NCBI GenBank assembly: GCA_933228895.1
Contig: OW121856.1
Location: forward strand, 15,703,805-15,767,804
Direction of reading: 5' to 3'
From: Platycnemis pennipes
Taxonomy: Eukaryota > Arthropoda > Insecta > Odonata > Platycnemididae
Length of the DNA stretch: 64,000 nucleotides
The translations under genes were made by a program, and so were the position numbers. Of the stretch, positions 23,401 to 35,400 are shown piece after piece. The notes beneath the pieces were generated by a model, which was not told the DNA's origin, ran no database searches, and saw nothing but the letters and a program-made list of their open reading frames with translations. Position 1 is the stretch's first letter. Every line of letters starts with the position of its first letter.

Positions 23401-26400
23401 TTCTTGCCTCTTCACAGCTGTGTCCAGATTTAATCACAGCAACTTGGTTTTTGTACAGACTGTGTATAATTCTTCGGTCATTGTAGGACACTCCAATTCC
23501 CTTCAGAATTCCAAGCATTGAATCCCAATCCACGTTGTCAAAGACCTTCTCTAAATCCACAAATGCAATGAACGTCGGTTTGTTCTTCTCCATTCTCTTC
23601 TCTATGAGTAGCCTAAGGTAGGCCTGGGCGATATTGATAATTCAATATCGGGATACGATAATTTTAGCATATCGATAAATATCGGGGCACGATAATTTAT
23701 CGGGGCCCGATAATATATCGGGGCACGATAATTTATCGGGGCACGATAATATATCGGGGCACGATAATTTATCGGGGCACGATAATATATCGGGGCACGA
23801 TAATTTATCGGGGCACGATAAGATATCGGGGAACGATAATATATCGGGGCACGATAAGATATCATGATATCGCGCCCCGATAAAATATCACGATATATTA
23901 TCACGATAAATATCACGATAAAAGATCGTGATATCGGAAAAAGACAGCCGCTGAGTTGGCCTTCGCTTAAGCTGGAGCAAGTACGTTGGAAAACTTACTA
24001 TTCTGCCTTCTACTAATTCAAATTCTCAACATTTCTCTCTCACTCTCTCTTTCAATTCCAGTGGTCTGGTAGTTTATAGGTGACGTTATGTTCCAATTTT
24101 GGAAGGAACTGAAAATAACAGTTTGTAAATTAGTGTATGAATTGTCCGCTGATCTAAATATATCGAAACAAACTCAGCAAACAAACTATTCGGCTTGCTA
24201 GAATAATGAGATCTTACTTTAGATGATTACCAAAAGTAACTTTCAGTAACATGCATTGTTCTGATTGCTTTACACGTAGTAATGCCTAAATATGCTGTTA
24301 ACAATTTTTCGGTAAAAATTATAATCAGTCCTAGTAATTTAACAGAAATTACCCTTCCACCGAGCCTCGGTGAAGTTTCACGGTTGATCAACGGTATTTA
24401 CGGAATACAACGCAAACAGAACTGGTACGTGATGTCTGTCCAGTATGGCCCGAACCAACTGTGTGCGACTTGCTTCATAGCAGCCTGACCGGAACAGGTA
24501 AGTGATCAGACTAGCCACATTGCTTGTGCAGGCGAATTTTAAACGACAGAGACGCACAGCATATTGATTTCGATCGCAGCTCATGCAAAAGTCGGCCGTG
24601 TCACAGACATGCGCCCGCAAACTAAACGCAGGCCAGCCGCACACAGACACAATATCGATGGCGAGCCAGACTCACATTGGGTGCAGATCATCATCACATC
24701 TCACATTCATCATTTCGACTGCACACTATCTGCGGGCAGTCGCCCACGGCAATTCAGGCCTGCAGGCAGCCATGCGCAGACGAAATGTATATGTTCTTTC
24801 CTAAAGAGAAAGAACTTTTTTTCGTGAGCTGATGAAACTAATGTATTTACCTAATTTAGTCTCAAACTGCTGACTTCTACTGAAATCCTTCCCGAGAAAT
24901 AAGATTTGGATTAAAAGACGCAAGGAATGAAATTAATATTTTCTTAAATCCTCCGGAAGATGGAAATGAAACAGGATGACTATGAGGAATTCACTTCGGA
25001 ATGTAATGACCTTGATCGTCTTAACCGGCAGCTGAAAGCGGGTGGTGACGTCAGTATTGGCGATGTAGATCAAATGGACAATAATATATTTAGGCATACA
25101 ATATATTTGGGCATTAGTAACTACGTGTAAAGCAATCAGAACAATGCATGTTACTGAAAGTTACTTTTGGTAATCATCTAAAGTAAGATCACATTATTCT
25201 AGCAAGTAGAATGGTTTGTTTGCTGAGTTTGTTTCGATATATTTAGGTCAGCGGACAATACATACACTAATTAGCAAACAGTTGTTTTCAGTTCCTTTCA
25301 AATTTTGAACATGATGTCACCTATAAACTATCAGACCACTGGAATTGAAAGAAAGAGTGAGAGAGAACTGCTGAGAATTTGCATTAGCAGATAGCAGAAC
25401 AGTAAGTTTTCAAACGTACTTGCTCCAGCTTAACCCTTTCGCGCCGGAGTCCTACGCAGGAAAATGCTTTCCTTCTCACGGGTTCCTCTAGAATATTTTT
25501 CCACTCCGTGTACGGAGCTCTCTTGAAGCAAGGCATCGAGCAGGTATTTCTTTCTCCCGCTTTGGGACCGGACCCAGTGGGGTTCCCGACCCTTTCCTCG
25601 GCCACTGACCAGAGATTATCTTCGCCCTTTTCCAAATGAGAACCCACCTCGGCCTGTGCCCGCGGTCAACTATTTTTAATACAGTGATTTTTCTTAAATA
25701 AATAATAGTAAGACTTTAAGTGGGGGTTAATACACAAATAAATCCCTGTTGTTATAAATACCATTTAGAGATTTTAAACCAAATTCTAATGTTAATAATA
25801 AGATATTTAGCACAATAGACATAATAGCAATGGTTACAATAATAATTACTTCTGTTGTTTCGCAATAGAAGACGTCCGCGCATAATCCAACCATACCCGT
25901 GTTTTATATAAAAGCACATGCACTTTTTTTGGTGCTATATCTTCATCAGGAAACATTTTTATGTAAATATATTCACAATGGTAGCGCAGGATAGATTTTT
26001 CTGCCTAGCAATTATTTATTGTACCTCCCAATATTCCATCACGCACGCATGTGGTTTTCTTCTAGTTTTAACATAAATGATTACAACATAATGATCACTC
26101 TTAGCCGCATTACACAGAACAAATTTGAATGCTATTCAGCTTGAAAGATACTTTTTATAGCTGAATGGCAGTTACACCAAAAAGATTCAGTTACAAGAAA
26201 GTAAAGTTTATTGACTGCTAATGAATTAGCATAAACCACACCCTCTGCGGGATTTTCAACCTATAATGTAGATATAATAGATTTCGCGGTATGTTGCATG
26301 GTATTACCATTACAGTTGTTTTCCAATATATGTTCATAAACAAGTAAAATGGAGAGAATAATATCGGTACTACCTTATCGTTAAATCATAAAAAAACATA

Positions 26401-29400
26401 CGTCTTAGCTCCTCACTGCAATGAAAACTTCTCCCAAATCGGTTTGAATCTCATTGACAGGTGAACTCTGTTAATAATAACGTTAGAGTTCCGTTTAAAA
26501 TTTCTAGAGATTCAAAAAAACATAAGGAATTAACTTCTGGAACTCAATAATGCGATTTAGAAACAAATATTATTTTGGTTTTCCCACTGCATAAACAAAA
26601 AAGTGACCGCGAACAACTGCCGAGTGTGAGGCTCGCGCTGCGAAGAAGGGTCGAGATAATCCCCGCCTCTAAGCCGAGGAAGGGTCTTCAGAGCCGCGAG
26701 GAAGGGTCCTTTATGACACCTAGGACCTTTTCTGCCTACCTGGCCCTAGCGACGTTTTAAGACGCCCTTCGTTCTCTTGCGTAGAAAAATCTGCGGCGTT
26801 TATAGACGGCCTTCGTTCACAGGAGTGAAAAATCAGCGGCGTTTATAAACGGCGTTCGTAGCGAAAGGGTTAAGCGAAGACCAACTCAGCGGCTGTCTTT
26901 TTCCGATATCACGATATTTTATCGTGATATTTATCGTGTTAATATGTCGTGATATTTTATCGGGGCGTGATATCGTGATATTTTATCGGGGCGCGATATC
27001 GTGATATTTATCGTGCCCCGATATATTATCTTGCCCCGATATCTTATCGTACCCCGATAAAATATCGGGCCCCGATAAATTATCACGCCCCGATAAAATA
27101 TCGGGACACGATAAGACGATATTTATCGAGCAACGATATATCGTCAATTTTGAAAACTCAATATCGGATTCGCGATATATTAAAATATCGCGATATTTTA
27201 CGATATATCGATATATCGCCCAGGCCTAGCCTAAGGGCCAATATTGCTTCCCTTGTACCCTTACTTTTCCTGAATCCGAATTGATCTTCATCCAGGAAAC
27301 TCCTCTGCTTTTCGTTCTATTCTTCTGTAGATGATCCTGGTCAGTATCTTCGATGCATGTGTCGTCAGGCTTATAGTCCTAAAATTTTCGCATTTCTCCG
27401 CTCTCTTCTTCTTGGGAATGCTCTCTTCTTCTTGGGAATAGGAATGATGATGTTTTTCTCGAAGTCCCTTGGAATTTCCCCTGTTGAATACATGTCGCAG
27501 ATGGTTATGTAGAGATGAATTAATGTCTTCTCTCCTGCATTTTTAATTAGTTCTGCAGGGACATCATCAATACCTGAGGCCTTATTCATCCGAAGATCCC
27601 TTACTGCAGCGTCGAATTCTGATCTTAATATTGATGCCCCCATATCATCTATTTCCAATTCGCTTTCCTCTTCAATAGCTTTTCTGCTGAGATTTTTTCC
27701 ATTGTATAGCTCTTCCAGATGTTCTTTCCATCTCTTCACTTTGCCCTTGTTTTCAATCAAAATTCCTCCATTCTTGTCCCTTATGGCATTGCATCTTGCG
27801 CTCCGTTCCTTGAAGTGGTTCCTCACTATGCTGTAGGCCGCTTCCACCTTTCGAAGTGCAAGGTTGCTTTGTACATCTTCGCAAAGATTTTTCAACCACA
27901 GCTCTCTAGCTTTCCTTGCTTTGCGACTTATTTCGTTCCTTATTCTTTTGTAGCAGAGCTGCCCTTCTTCAGTTTTCGCATTCTTGTACTTTCTTCTTTC
28001 TTCAATCAATTCTAAGACTTCCTCCGTGATCCATGGCTTCTTCTTGGCAACTTTTCTTCTTCCAAGAACTTCTTTTGCGGCTTCCTGTAGTCCACATTTA
28101 ATGTTTTCCCAGCGCTCTTCCACTGATTTCTCATTCAGGTTCTCTCCTATGTTGTTTCCAACTGCTTTTTGAAATGCCAGCTGATGTTGAGCCTCCTTTA
28201 ATTTCTCTACTTGCCATATATTCTTCTTTGTTTTCTTCAATTTCTTGAATTTTAGATGACATTTCATCATCACTAAATTATGGTCACTGTCGATATCTGC
28301 CCCAGGGTAGCTTTTGCAGTCCTTCACTTGGTTTCTAAATCTCTGCTTCACTAAAATGTAGTCTATTTGACATCTTCTTCTGTCTCCAGGCATTTTCCAT
28401 GTGTATCTTCTGCGGTTGTAATTTTTAAACAATGTGTTGGCAACCACTAACTTATGTTGAGTGCAGAACTCCAGCAGCCTTTCTCCTCTTTCGTTTCGGT
28501 TTCCCAATCCGTATTTTCCAGTTATTCTTCCATCTTGACCTACGCCAACGATAGCGTTCCAGTCTCCTAAAATAATTAGGTTTTCTTCTCCTCTTACCTG
28601 TTTTATAACTTCCGTGATATCTTCGTAGACGTCTTCCACTTCTTCATCTTCATAGTCAGTCGTAGGCATGTAAACCTGCACCACCACGGTATCTACAGGT
28701 TTGGTCTCGATCTTCACCATTATTATCCTTTCATTGTACTGCAGGAAGCTCTTCACACGCATTCCGGTGCTCTTTCTGAGCATGATCCCTACTCCAGCAT
28801 TACCATTTAATGATCCTGTATGTATAATCCTGTATGTATAATCCTGTAGCTTCCACTCCAAAAGTCTCCTTCTTTGGGCCACTTCATTTCGCTGATTCCT
28901 AATACGTCGAGGTCCATTCTTCGCATTTCTACCTTCAGGTTCTCCAGTCTTCCACAGGTCCGAAGCGATCTCACGTTCCATGTTCCTACCCTAAAAAGTG
29001 TATCACATTTGACTGTTGTACTCTCTCGGGTAGTCCCCGCCCGGAGATCCGAATGGGGGACTATTTTACCTCTGGAATATTTTACTCGAGAGGGTGCCAT
29101 CACGTCTTGATTATAAAGGAAAGAGTGGAGTAGCTGCGACTCCTCGGGATATTAATGTGGTGGTTTCCCCTTGCCTTCCACATCGCAGTACTACAGCCGT
29201 TAAAGTAAATGTTACCACGCCTGTAGTGAAATGAGTGTCGCTGTACCGACCACTGTGGTCTCCACCTTCACTCATGTGAAGAAGAGCTGCTGCCCTCTCC
29301 TCCGGGTGATGAGAAGCGTAATTATTGGCGGCCTCCCGTCGCCAAGTCACGGCATCTTCACAGGTTCTGTATTACTTAGAGGCCTATCTTACCCAGGGAT

Positions 29401-32400
29401 AGACCAATACCCCCTCGGAATGCCGTCGCTTTTTGTCCACAACTGCTTATTCGACGAGTAAACTCGCTTATCTCGCAGCTAACCTCTATATCTAGAGGTC
29501 GACACACCATCCGCAACCCGGTGGATGCACTCGGTGGCTTTAAGCTCAGCCGCGACATGTAGACCCAGAAGTCTTATTTTAGTTTACATTACGTCTACAT
29601 GTGGTCAAAAAAAGGTGTAAATGTCCAACATTCGTGGTCTACTGGTAACTTCGCAAAGTTGGCAGCAAACATAACGTAGACCTAATTTTATCGCCTACAT
29701 CTGGTACACAGCAAACCATAGGGTTTGCTTCATACCTTACGTAAACATCTTATTTTCGTTTACATTACGTCTAAATGTGGTCAAAAAGAGATGCAAATGT
29801 CCACCAATCATGGTCTACTGGTAACCATAAATGCAGGTTTTCAGCATACTATAGATGTAAACGTAAAATAGTTTTCATAGTAGTGCCCTAATCAACACAA
29901 AAATGTTACAAGGCAGTAAAATTTGGTTTTCCATACAGAAATTTAATATTACTGATGGCCGGATCGGATCCATCGGATCCAAAGATCAGTGAATCTTTTA
30001 TTTTGCTCGGTTCTGGATTCGGATTCAAAGACACGGAGTAAAAACAAATCTGAATCGTAGATATTAGATTTTCATGTCTTAGCAGTCGAAGTGCCCCGTG
30101 AATGGAATTTAGGCTACCCTCGTGACATTCTACATATTTTTTTCTTGCAATACCGGGGTAAAAGGGCAAAAGGTCATATTTCTTTATTTTGCTTCTAGTT
30201 GCACGGGTACATTTTCATCTAATTTCATGACCTGAGTTACACATCCTCTTTTTGTCAACATCTATCGCACCTACATTACATTCTTTGGATCCGAAGGATC
30301 TGATCCGGCCATCACTAGTTGATACATAAAACTTCATATTTATTGCAATGCTAACAGACCACAAGCTATGGCAGATGTAGGCCACGTTTGATGTTTGTTT
30401 GCCGGTGACGGAAACTCTCGCAATGGCGGGGGCCAACACCAAAAGGGTCTCATAAAAACTGTATTTTTTTATATGGCAATCATAGGGTCATAGAGGTACC
30501 CCTGCAATCTCTCATAATGGCGGGGGTCTCGCAATAGGCCATACTCGTACTACCGTGGTTCCACTGTACCAAGGTGGCCAAAGGGAATTGAAAGAGGCCC
30601 CGCTTCCCAGATATCAGAGGACATGGGGCTTCTTGGGGAGTCTCAATTAATCAAATAATCTTTGCATCAAAGTGTTTTCTTTTACGGACTAATCTTAAGA
30701 CAAAGAACATCCATGCCCAGATGGAGCTGGATTCAACCCAACCACCTTCAGGTCACATGCCAGCATACTACTGACCTGGTTACTATGGCCAGCTAAATGC
30801 AAATGCAGCCCAGTTATCGAAAAACATGCAATTATAAGGTAGAAATAAACAAGATTGAAATTACATACCTTTCCTTGTCAATGGCACTAACTCTGGTGAT
30901 ATCAAATGCCAGCTGAATATCTTGAACTTCCATTTCTGGGTAAGCTTCTCTGAAATAGAAATGATACTGAGCTGTTGATACTGTTCTTTTCCAAGACATT
31001 AAATCAATGCTGATAAGAAAATGTAAACCAGATAACCCCAATATTTTTGGTCATAATGGAGCTGAACCTAACCTAGAAGTTAACAATTAGTACCAAAATT
31101 AGAACTAATAACAAATTTATTTTAAACTATTTCAGACCTTGTCTACAGTGTAAGTGAAAGTCATGGATTTCTTGATTGTTAAAAACTTAAATAGATTCCC
31201 CCATTGTCCAAACCCCAAGCATACCAAGGCAGATGGTTTCTGGCAACACTTTATGGAACTTGCTGGTATTCACCATGAATGAGATGGAACTTTCTAATTC
31301 CACACAAAATTTTTAATTATCCTACGGTTAACGTCATCTCCAGATCAGAAGTTGAAACCATGTCATAGCATGATAAAAACTTATTTGGGTGGAATTACAA
31401 AGTTTAACCACTCATTCATGATGAACAAACACACATACTAAATATGTTCATTAAAAGTATAAAATTTAATGCATTTATTCAGGGCATTCGAATTTTAACA
31501 ATTGTTTGTTTCAAGTAATTTTAAATTATGTTTTCTGTAAAGCTACAATAATACTTTGAAGATAATAATGGTTTGAATAAGTTTATGGATGGTAGCTAAG
31601 GCAGAACAGAACGCAAAACAAAATTTTGCATTTGAAGTGAAATGAAATAATCTCAGTACAATTTTTATTCCCAGCACAAGGAAAATTCCAAATAATGATG
31701 TAAAAATGCTCCCTCGATGATGACTTTAAATTGGTAATTTTACGATATGTTTCTGCAAAATTAATGATTACTTACACAAAAAATTCTTCTCAAAATCTTA
31801 TGGATTATTATCAACTGTCAATGCCATTACAGCTACTAGCTACATCAAGAGCATCACTCAATAACCAGCAAACCTAACCAATAACATGCCAGAAACACAA
31901 TTGCCTAGGCCTGGTGATGCCATTGGGTTGGTTCTGTTTTGATTCCTTGATCTACCTCTAAATATAAAATTATATTTCTCCCTTAATTTATATTACAGTG
32001 AATTTAGGTGTTTATGAATTTATAATGCAAACAATTCCCCATTTGCAAGCACAAAGGGGTGCCAAAGAAGCCATTTAATGAGAGAGAAGTCAATGCATTA
32101 ACAGCTTTCAGGGAAAGAGAATTTTTGCACAGGTTCTTCCCCACTGATTTTCACCACATCTCTACATTGTGATTCAAAAAATTCAAGTGACGTTGACCAG
32201 GGCCACTGAAGATGATGTGGTGGCCAACCGTAGTCTTAAAAACTAAGGTTGAATGAAATAGACCTGCTAAAAAGTGGTTGTTTATCATATTTTTTTTTGC
32301 TGCTGAATCTGATGGTTAGTAAAATAAAAGGACCCATACTCTTCCATTCTTCAAACCATCACAATGTTCATGATTTATAAGCAGCAAAAAACTTATGTGT

Positions 32401-35400
32401 TTAACCCTTCCAGAAAAGTAGGCGAGCGAAAGACTCGTAGGTCATCCCATTGTCCGATCGCAACTAACTGACTGTGCAACTCCTTCACCCAATCACAATG
32501 GGGGATACACAGCTGATTCTGCCAATGGAAGTGTTTGTTAGACTCCATGCGAGGTATTTTGAAGGGCACTGTATATTAGATTACACCGTATTTTGTGAAT
32601 AAGTAAATAAACTTAAGAACACTTTCAATTATGCCAAAATGTATACGAAACTTTTTCATAGCACAGCTGTTTTGGGTTATTTACAGGATTCGACAAGATC
32701 TGCTCACGTAGACCTCCTGTCCCCACCTCGACTTCCCTCCCATTCTTCCCCAAAACAGTCAAAGGACGTAGACATCCTTAACGCAGCTCGTTTGGTGGGC
32801 GTCACCGTTTGCGTATTTTAATTTTTGATTGATGAATGAATGGCTCTGGTTAGAAGATTAATTTTTACACTAAAATCCTTTTTTCGTTTCCATCAAATGA
32901 TTTTGAGTATAAAATAATGATTTCAGTTCCGAGCAAATGCCCTGACTGTGGCTTTTTTCTTTGTCTTGACAATGAATTGTTCAAAAAAATTTGCTACTCG
33001 CCCCATCTCTAATAAAACTCCAATTCAAATGTGATAAAATTGGCCAACCTGCAAGTTATGCTACCGAGTCAACAATCATTGCAAAATCAATAATATATAA
33101 TCCTTCAAGGATCTACAAAACAACAGATGAGCAAGGGGATGATAACTGGAAATGAATCTGTGCAAATTTCATGTCTCTTTCATGGTGGTGACTTTCTGCA
33201 TAGTTGTAAGTACTTTGATGGGGTGTTGAGTTCCATGAGTTCTTACTTGTTATCTGCAAGTTATGCAACCAGAATGAAGTGAAAATAACTCATTATGGCC
33301 ATATGCCAGAAATTATCACTTTTTATAACCGCTAAAACTCTGTACACTTCATTTTACCCTAAATATTAATACATCTACGGTCACTTTTCGGTCACACCTT
33401 GAATATTTTGATTGCCATCATTCCAGAGAAGACAAGAGCCCCATTTTAAGTCAATAATATCAGTTGGCACAAAGAATGTTAAGGGGGAGACAAATTTTGG
33501 CAGCGTCCCCTAAATCTTCCCATTAATGAATGAAGTTTCACTTATAATAAATAATATAATAATATAAATTCATAACTTTGCTGTCTTCAGATTTAATTTA
33601 CCTGAAGTGCCTCAGCAAATCATTCTTATCACACATAGCCCTTGGAATATTCGTTATCATCAGAGTCCTTGATACATTTGTGTCACCATCTTCAAATTTC
33701 ATGGAAGTGGAGAATCTTCTCATGATGATTATACCCAGAGGCAGGAAAAGGATCGAGAGTGTCACATGGGCCCACAGAAATGGAGAGCTATTAACAGAAG
33801 ACAAAAAACATTAAGTTTGGGACAAAGAATTCAGTACTAACAAAATCAAACAGCCTCGGCTGTTTATTTCTATTGTTTTATGGTTCATTACATAGTTTAC
33901 ATTTAACTAGATGGACATTAATAGAAAAAAAACATATTAACAAACAGAAATAATTGCTTGCTCATATTTTATGTGAAAGTACTTGAATTAAATTATAACT
34001 AAAATATATGGTAGCTAACATAAGTGCACAATAAAACTTTTGCTACAGATAAAAAAACACTTTCTAATGATGTCTTCCAATCACAACTAAAGTAAACATT
34101 ATATCATTTAATGACTCAAATAAATGTACAAAGAAATGCTTATTAATTAACTTAGTTAAGTATGCACTTACAAAATTAAGTTTTCTGGCAAGATATTGTG
34201 CCACATATCTATTATATAAAGAATGAAACAAGTCATATATTTTTATTTTATCTAAAAAATTTTTTTACTCTTGAAAACTGCATTGAGTACAGAAATGCAT
34301 TGTGTATCTTAAACCAAATAAACAGTGGACAAATATGACAGCTAGTTTCATTCCTTAAACAACCACAGAAAAAAACTATTTTTGTTACCCTCCAAACAAA
34401 ACCCTCATTCAATAAAATGTTATCCCGATCCCTGGGCCCTTTACCTGAATGATACCTTCAAAAACACTTCCCTTGAACAAATCTCAACTAAAATTTATGG
34501 TTTCTGGCGTCACTTTACGGAAGTTACTTGTATTCATTATGAATAAAAAAATCATCAAAATCATGGTCACCTGATGATGACGTTAATCATTGAAATCATG
34601 GCAGTAGTAGTGCGAGATGAAATAAATGTGGAAATACAAAGTTTATTTTGCCATTCATAATGAAGCTTAACTAAAAAAAATCTTTGCACCATGGAGTCTA
34701 AATAAGAAGAGGAAACATTACCCTTCACCACTAAAATACCTTAACATATCATACTACACAAAAATTGAGTTTGGTTGACATTAAGATTAGCATTGGGCAC
34801 ACATTATAATGATTTAATGAAAAAATGGTCAATACACATCCACTACATCTTTCCATAGAGTCAAAATCATTGAATCAACAATATTATTTGAATTATAATT
34901 ACTTAAAACAAAAAGAAGATATTTGATTACACATACGAAAGAAATAATTACTTCATATGTGCACAAGGGTCAAACAATCGATGATTTACCTTGGATCCAG
35001 GTTGTGTAGAGTGGTGTGCCCAAAGGAACTTTCATCCCCTTCCAAATCCCCTTGAAAATTGATCGGAAGTATGACACACAGAGAAATCACCATCACTATC
35101 ATTATATACACGATTATGTGTTTTTGGAAGGACAAATACTGGACTGCATCAGGACCACATTTAAGCAGCATGTTCTCATTCCTGAATATAAACAAAATTC
35201 ACAAATGAGAGATAAATTACATTAAAAATACACAAAAAAATTATATCAATATTACCCATTAGCTCACACATGGTAGCCACTACCAAGAAAGCTTTCAGGT
35301 ATAATAATGTTCTAAGTAGGGATGGGTCCGTTCGGTTCTTCGGTTCTCGGTTCCACCGGTTATTGAGCTTAGAACCGGAACCGCGGCCAAAAATAATCGG

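Larger units (their letters stand above)
23619..27228. mobile_element. hAT-type foldback element, 3.6 kb, TSD GCCTAAGG
   Basis: Termini TAGGCCTGGGCGATAT are inverted, with a perfect 8-bp duplication GCCTAAGG at 23611-23618 and 27229-27236. The inverted arms are very long: 23619-24296 against 27228-25100 (without the nested element), about 680 bases each. The outer 250 bases of each arm are tandem copies of an 18-bp unit like CGGGGCACGATAATATAT; the inner 400 bases are unique inverted sequence. The centre, 24297-25099, is single-copy with no recognised transposase. Confidence 0.9.
22480..29570 (-). mobile_element. Near full-length RTE (BovB/CFDP2-like) LINE, split by a hAT insertion
   Basis: After removing the 3.6-kb insertion the element is about 3.5 kb, a normal RTE length. 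From the right: a 5' region 29570-29104; endonuclease start at 29103 ([28 protein letters not shown]); a 536-codon frame 28981-27371 with [34 protein letters not shown] and the pre-[20 protein letters not shown] follows, interrupted between LALR and LLIEK, resuming with [13 protein letters not shown] (23593-23384) and [14 protein letters not shown] (23302-22724). The C-terminus ends near 22511 and a CATCATCAT tail follows. Two short tandem duplications break the frame. CFDP2-like is the common mis-annotation for such ORFs. Confidence 0.92.

Noticed and set aside
23602..23916. Open frame with [12 protein letters not shown] repeats
   Set aside because: Pure by-product of the 18-bp tandem array in the foldback arm; no start context and no conservation.
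23664..23935. CRISPR-like regular repeats
   Set aside because: Repeats are directly adjacent with no unique spacers, in a eukaryotic transposon arm.
27371..28981. Reading the 536-codon frame as host CFDP2 (craniofacial development protein 2)
   Set aside because: It is the endonuclease-RT of an RTE LINE with RT, 3' tail and frameshifts; the CFDP2 label is a known carry-over from a BovB-derived gene.
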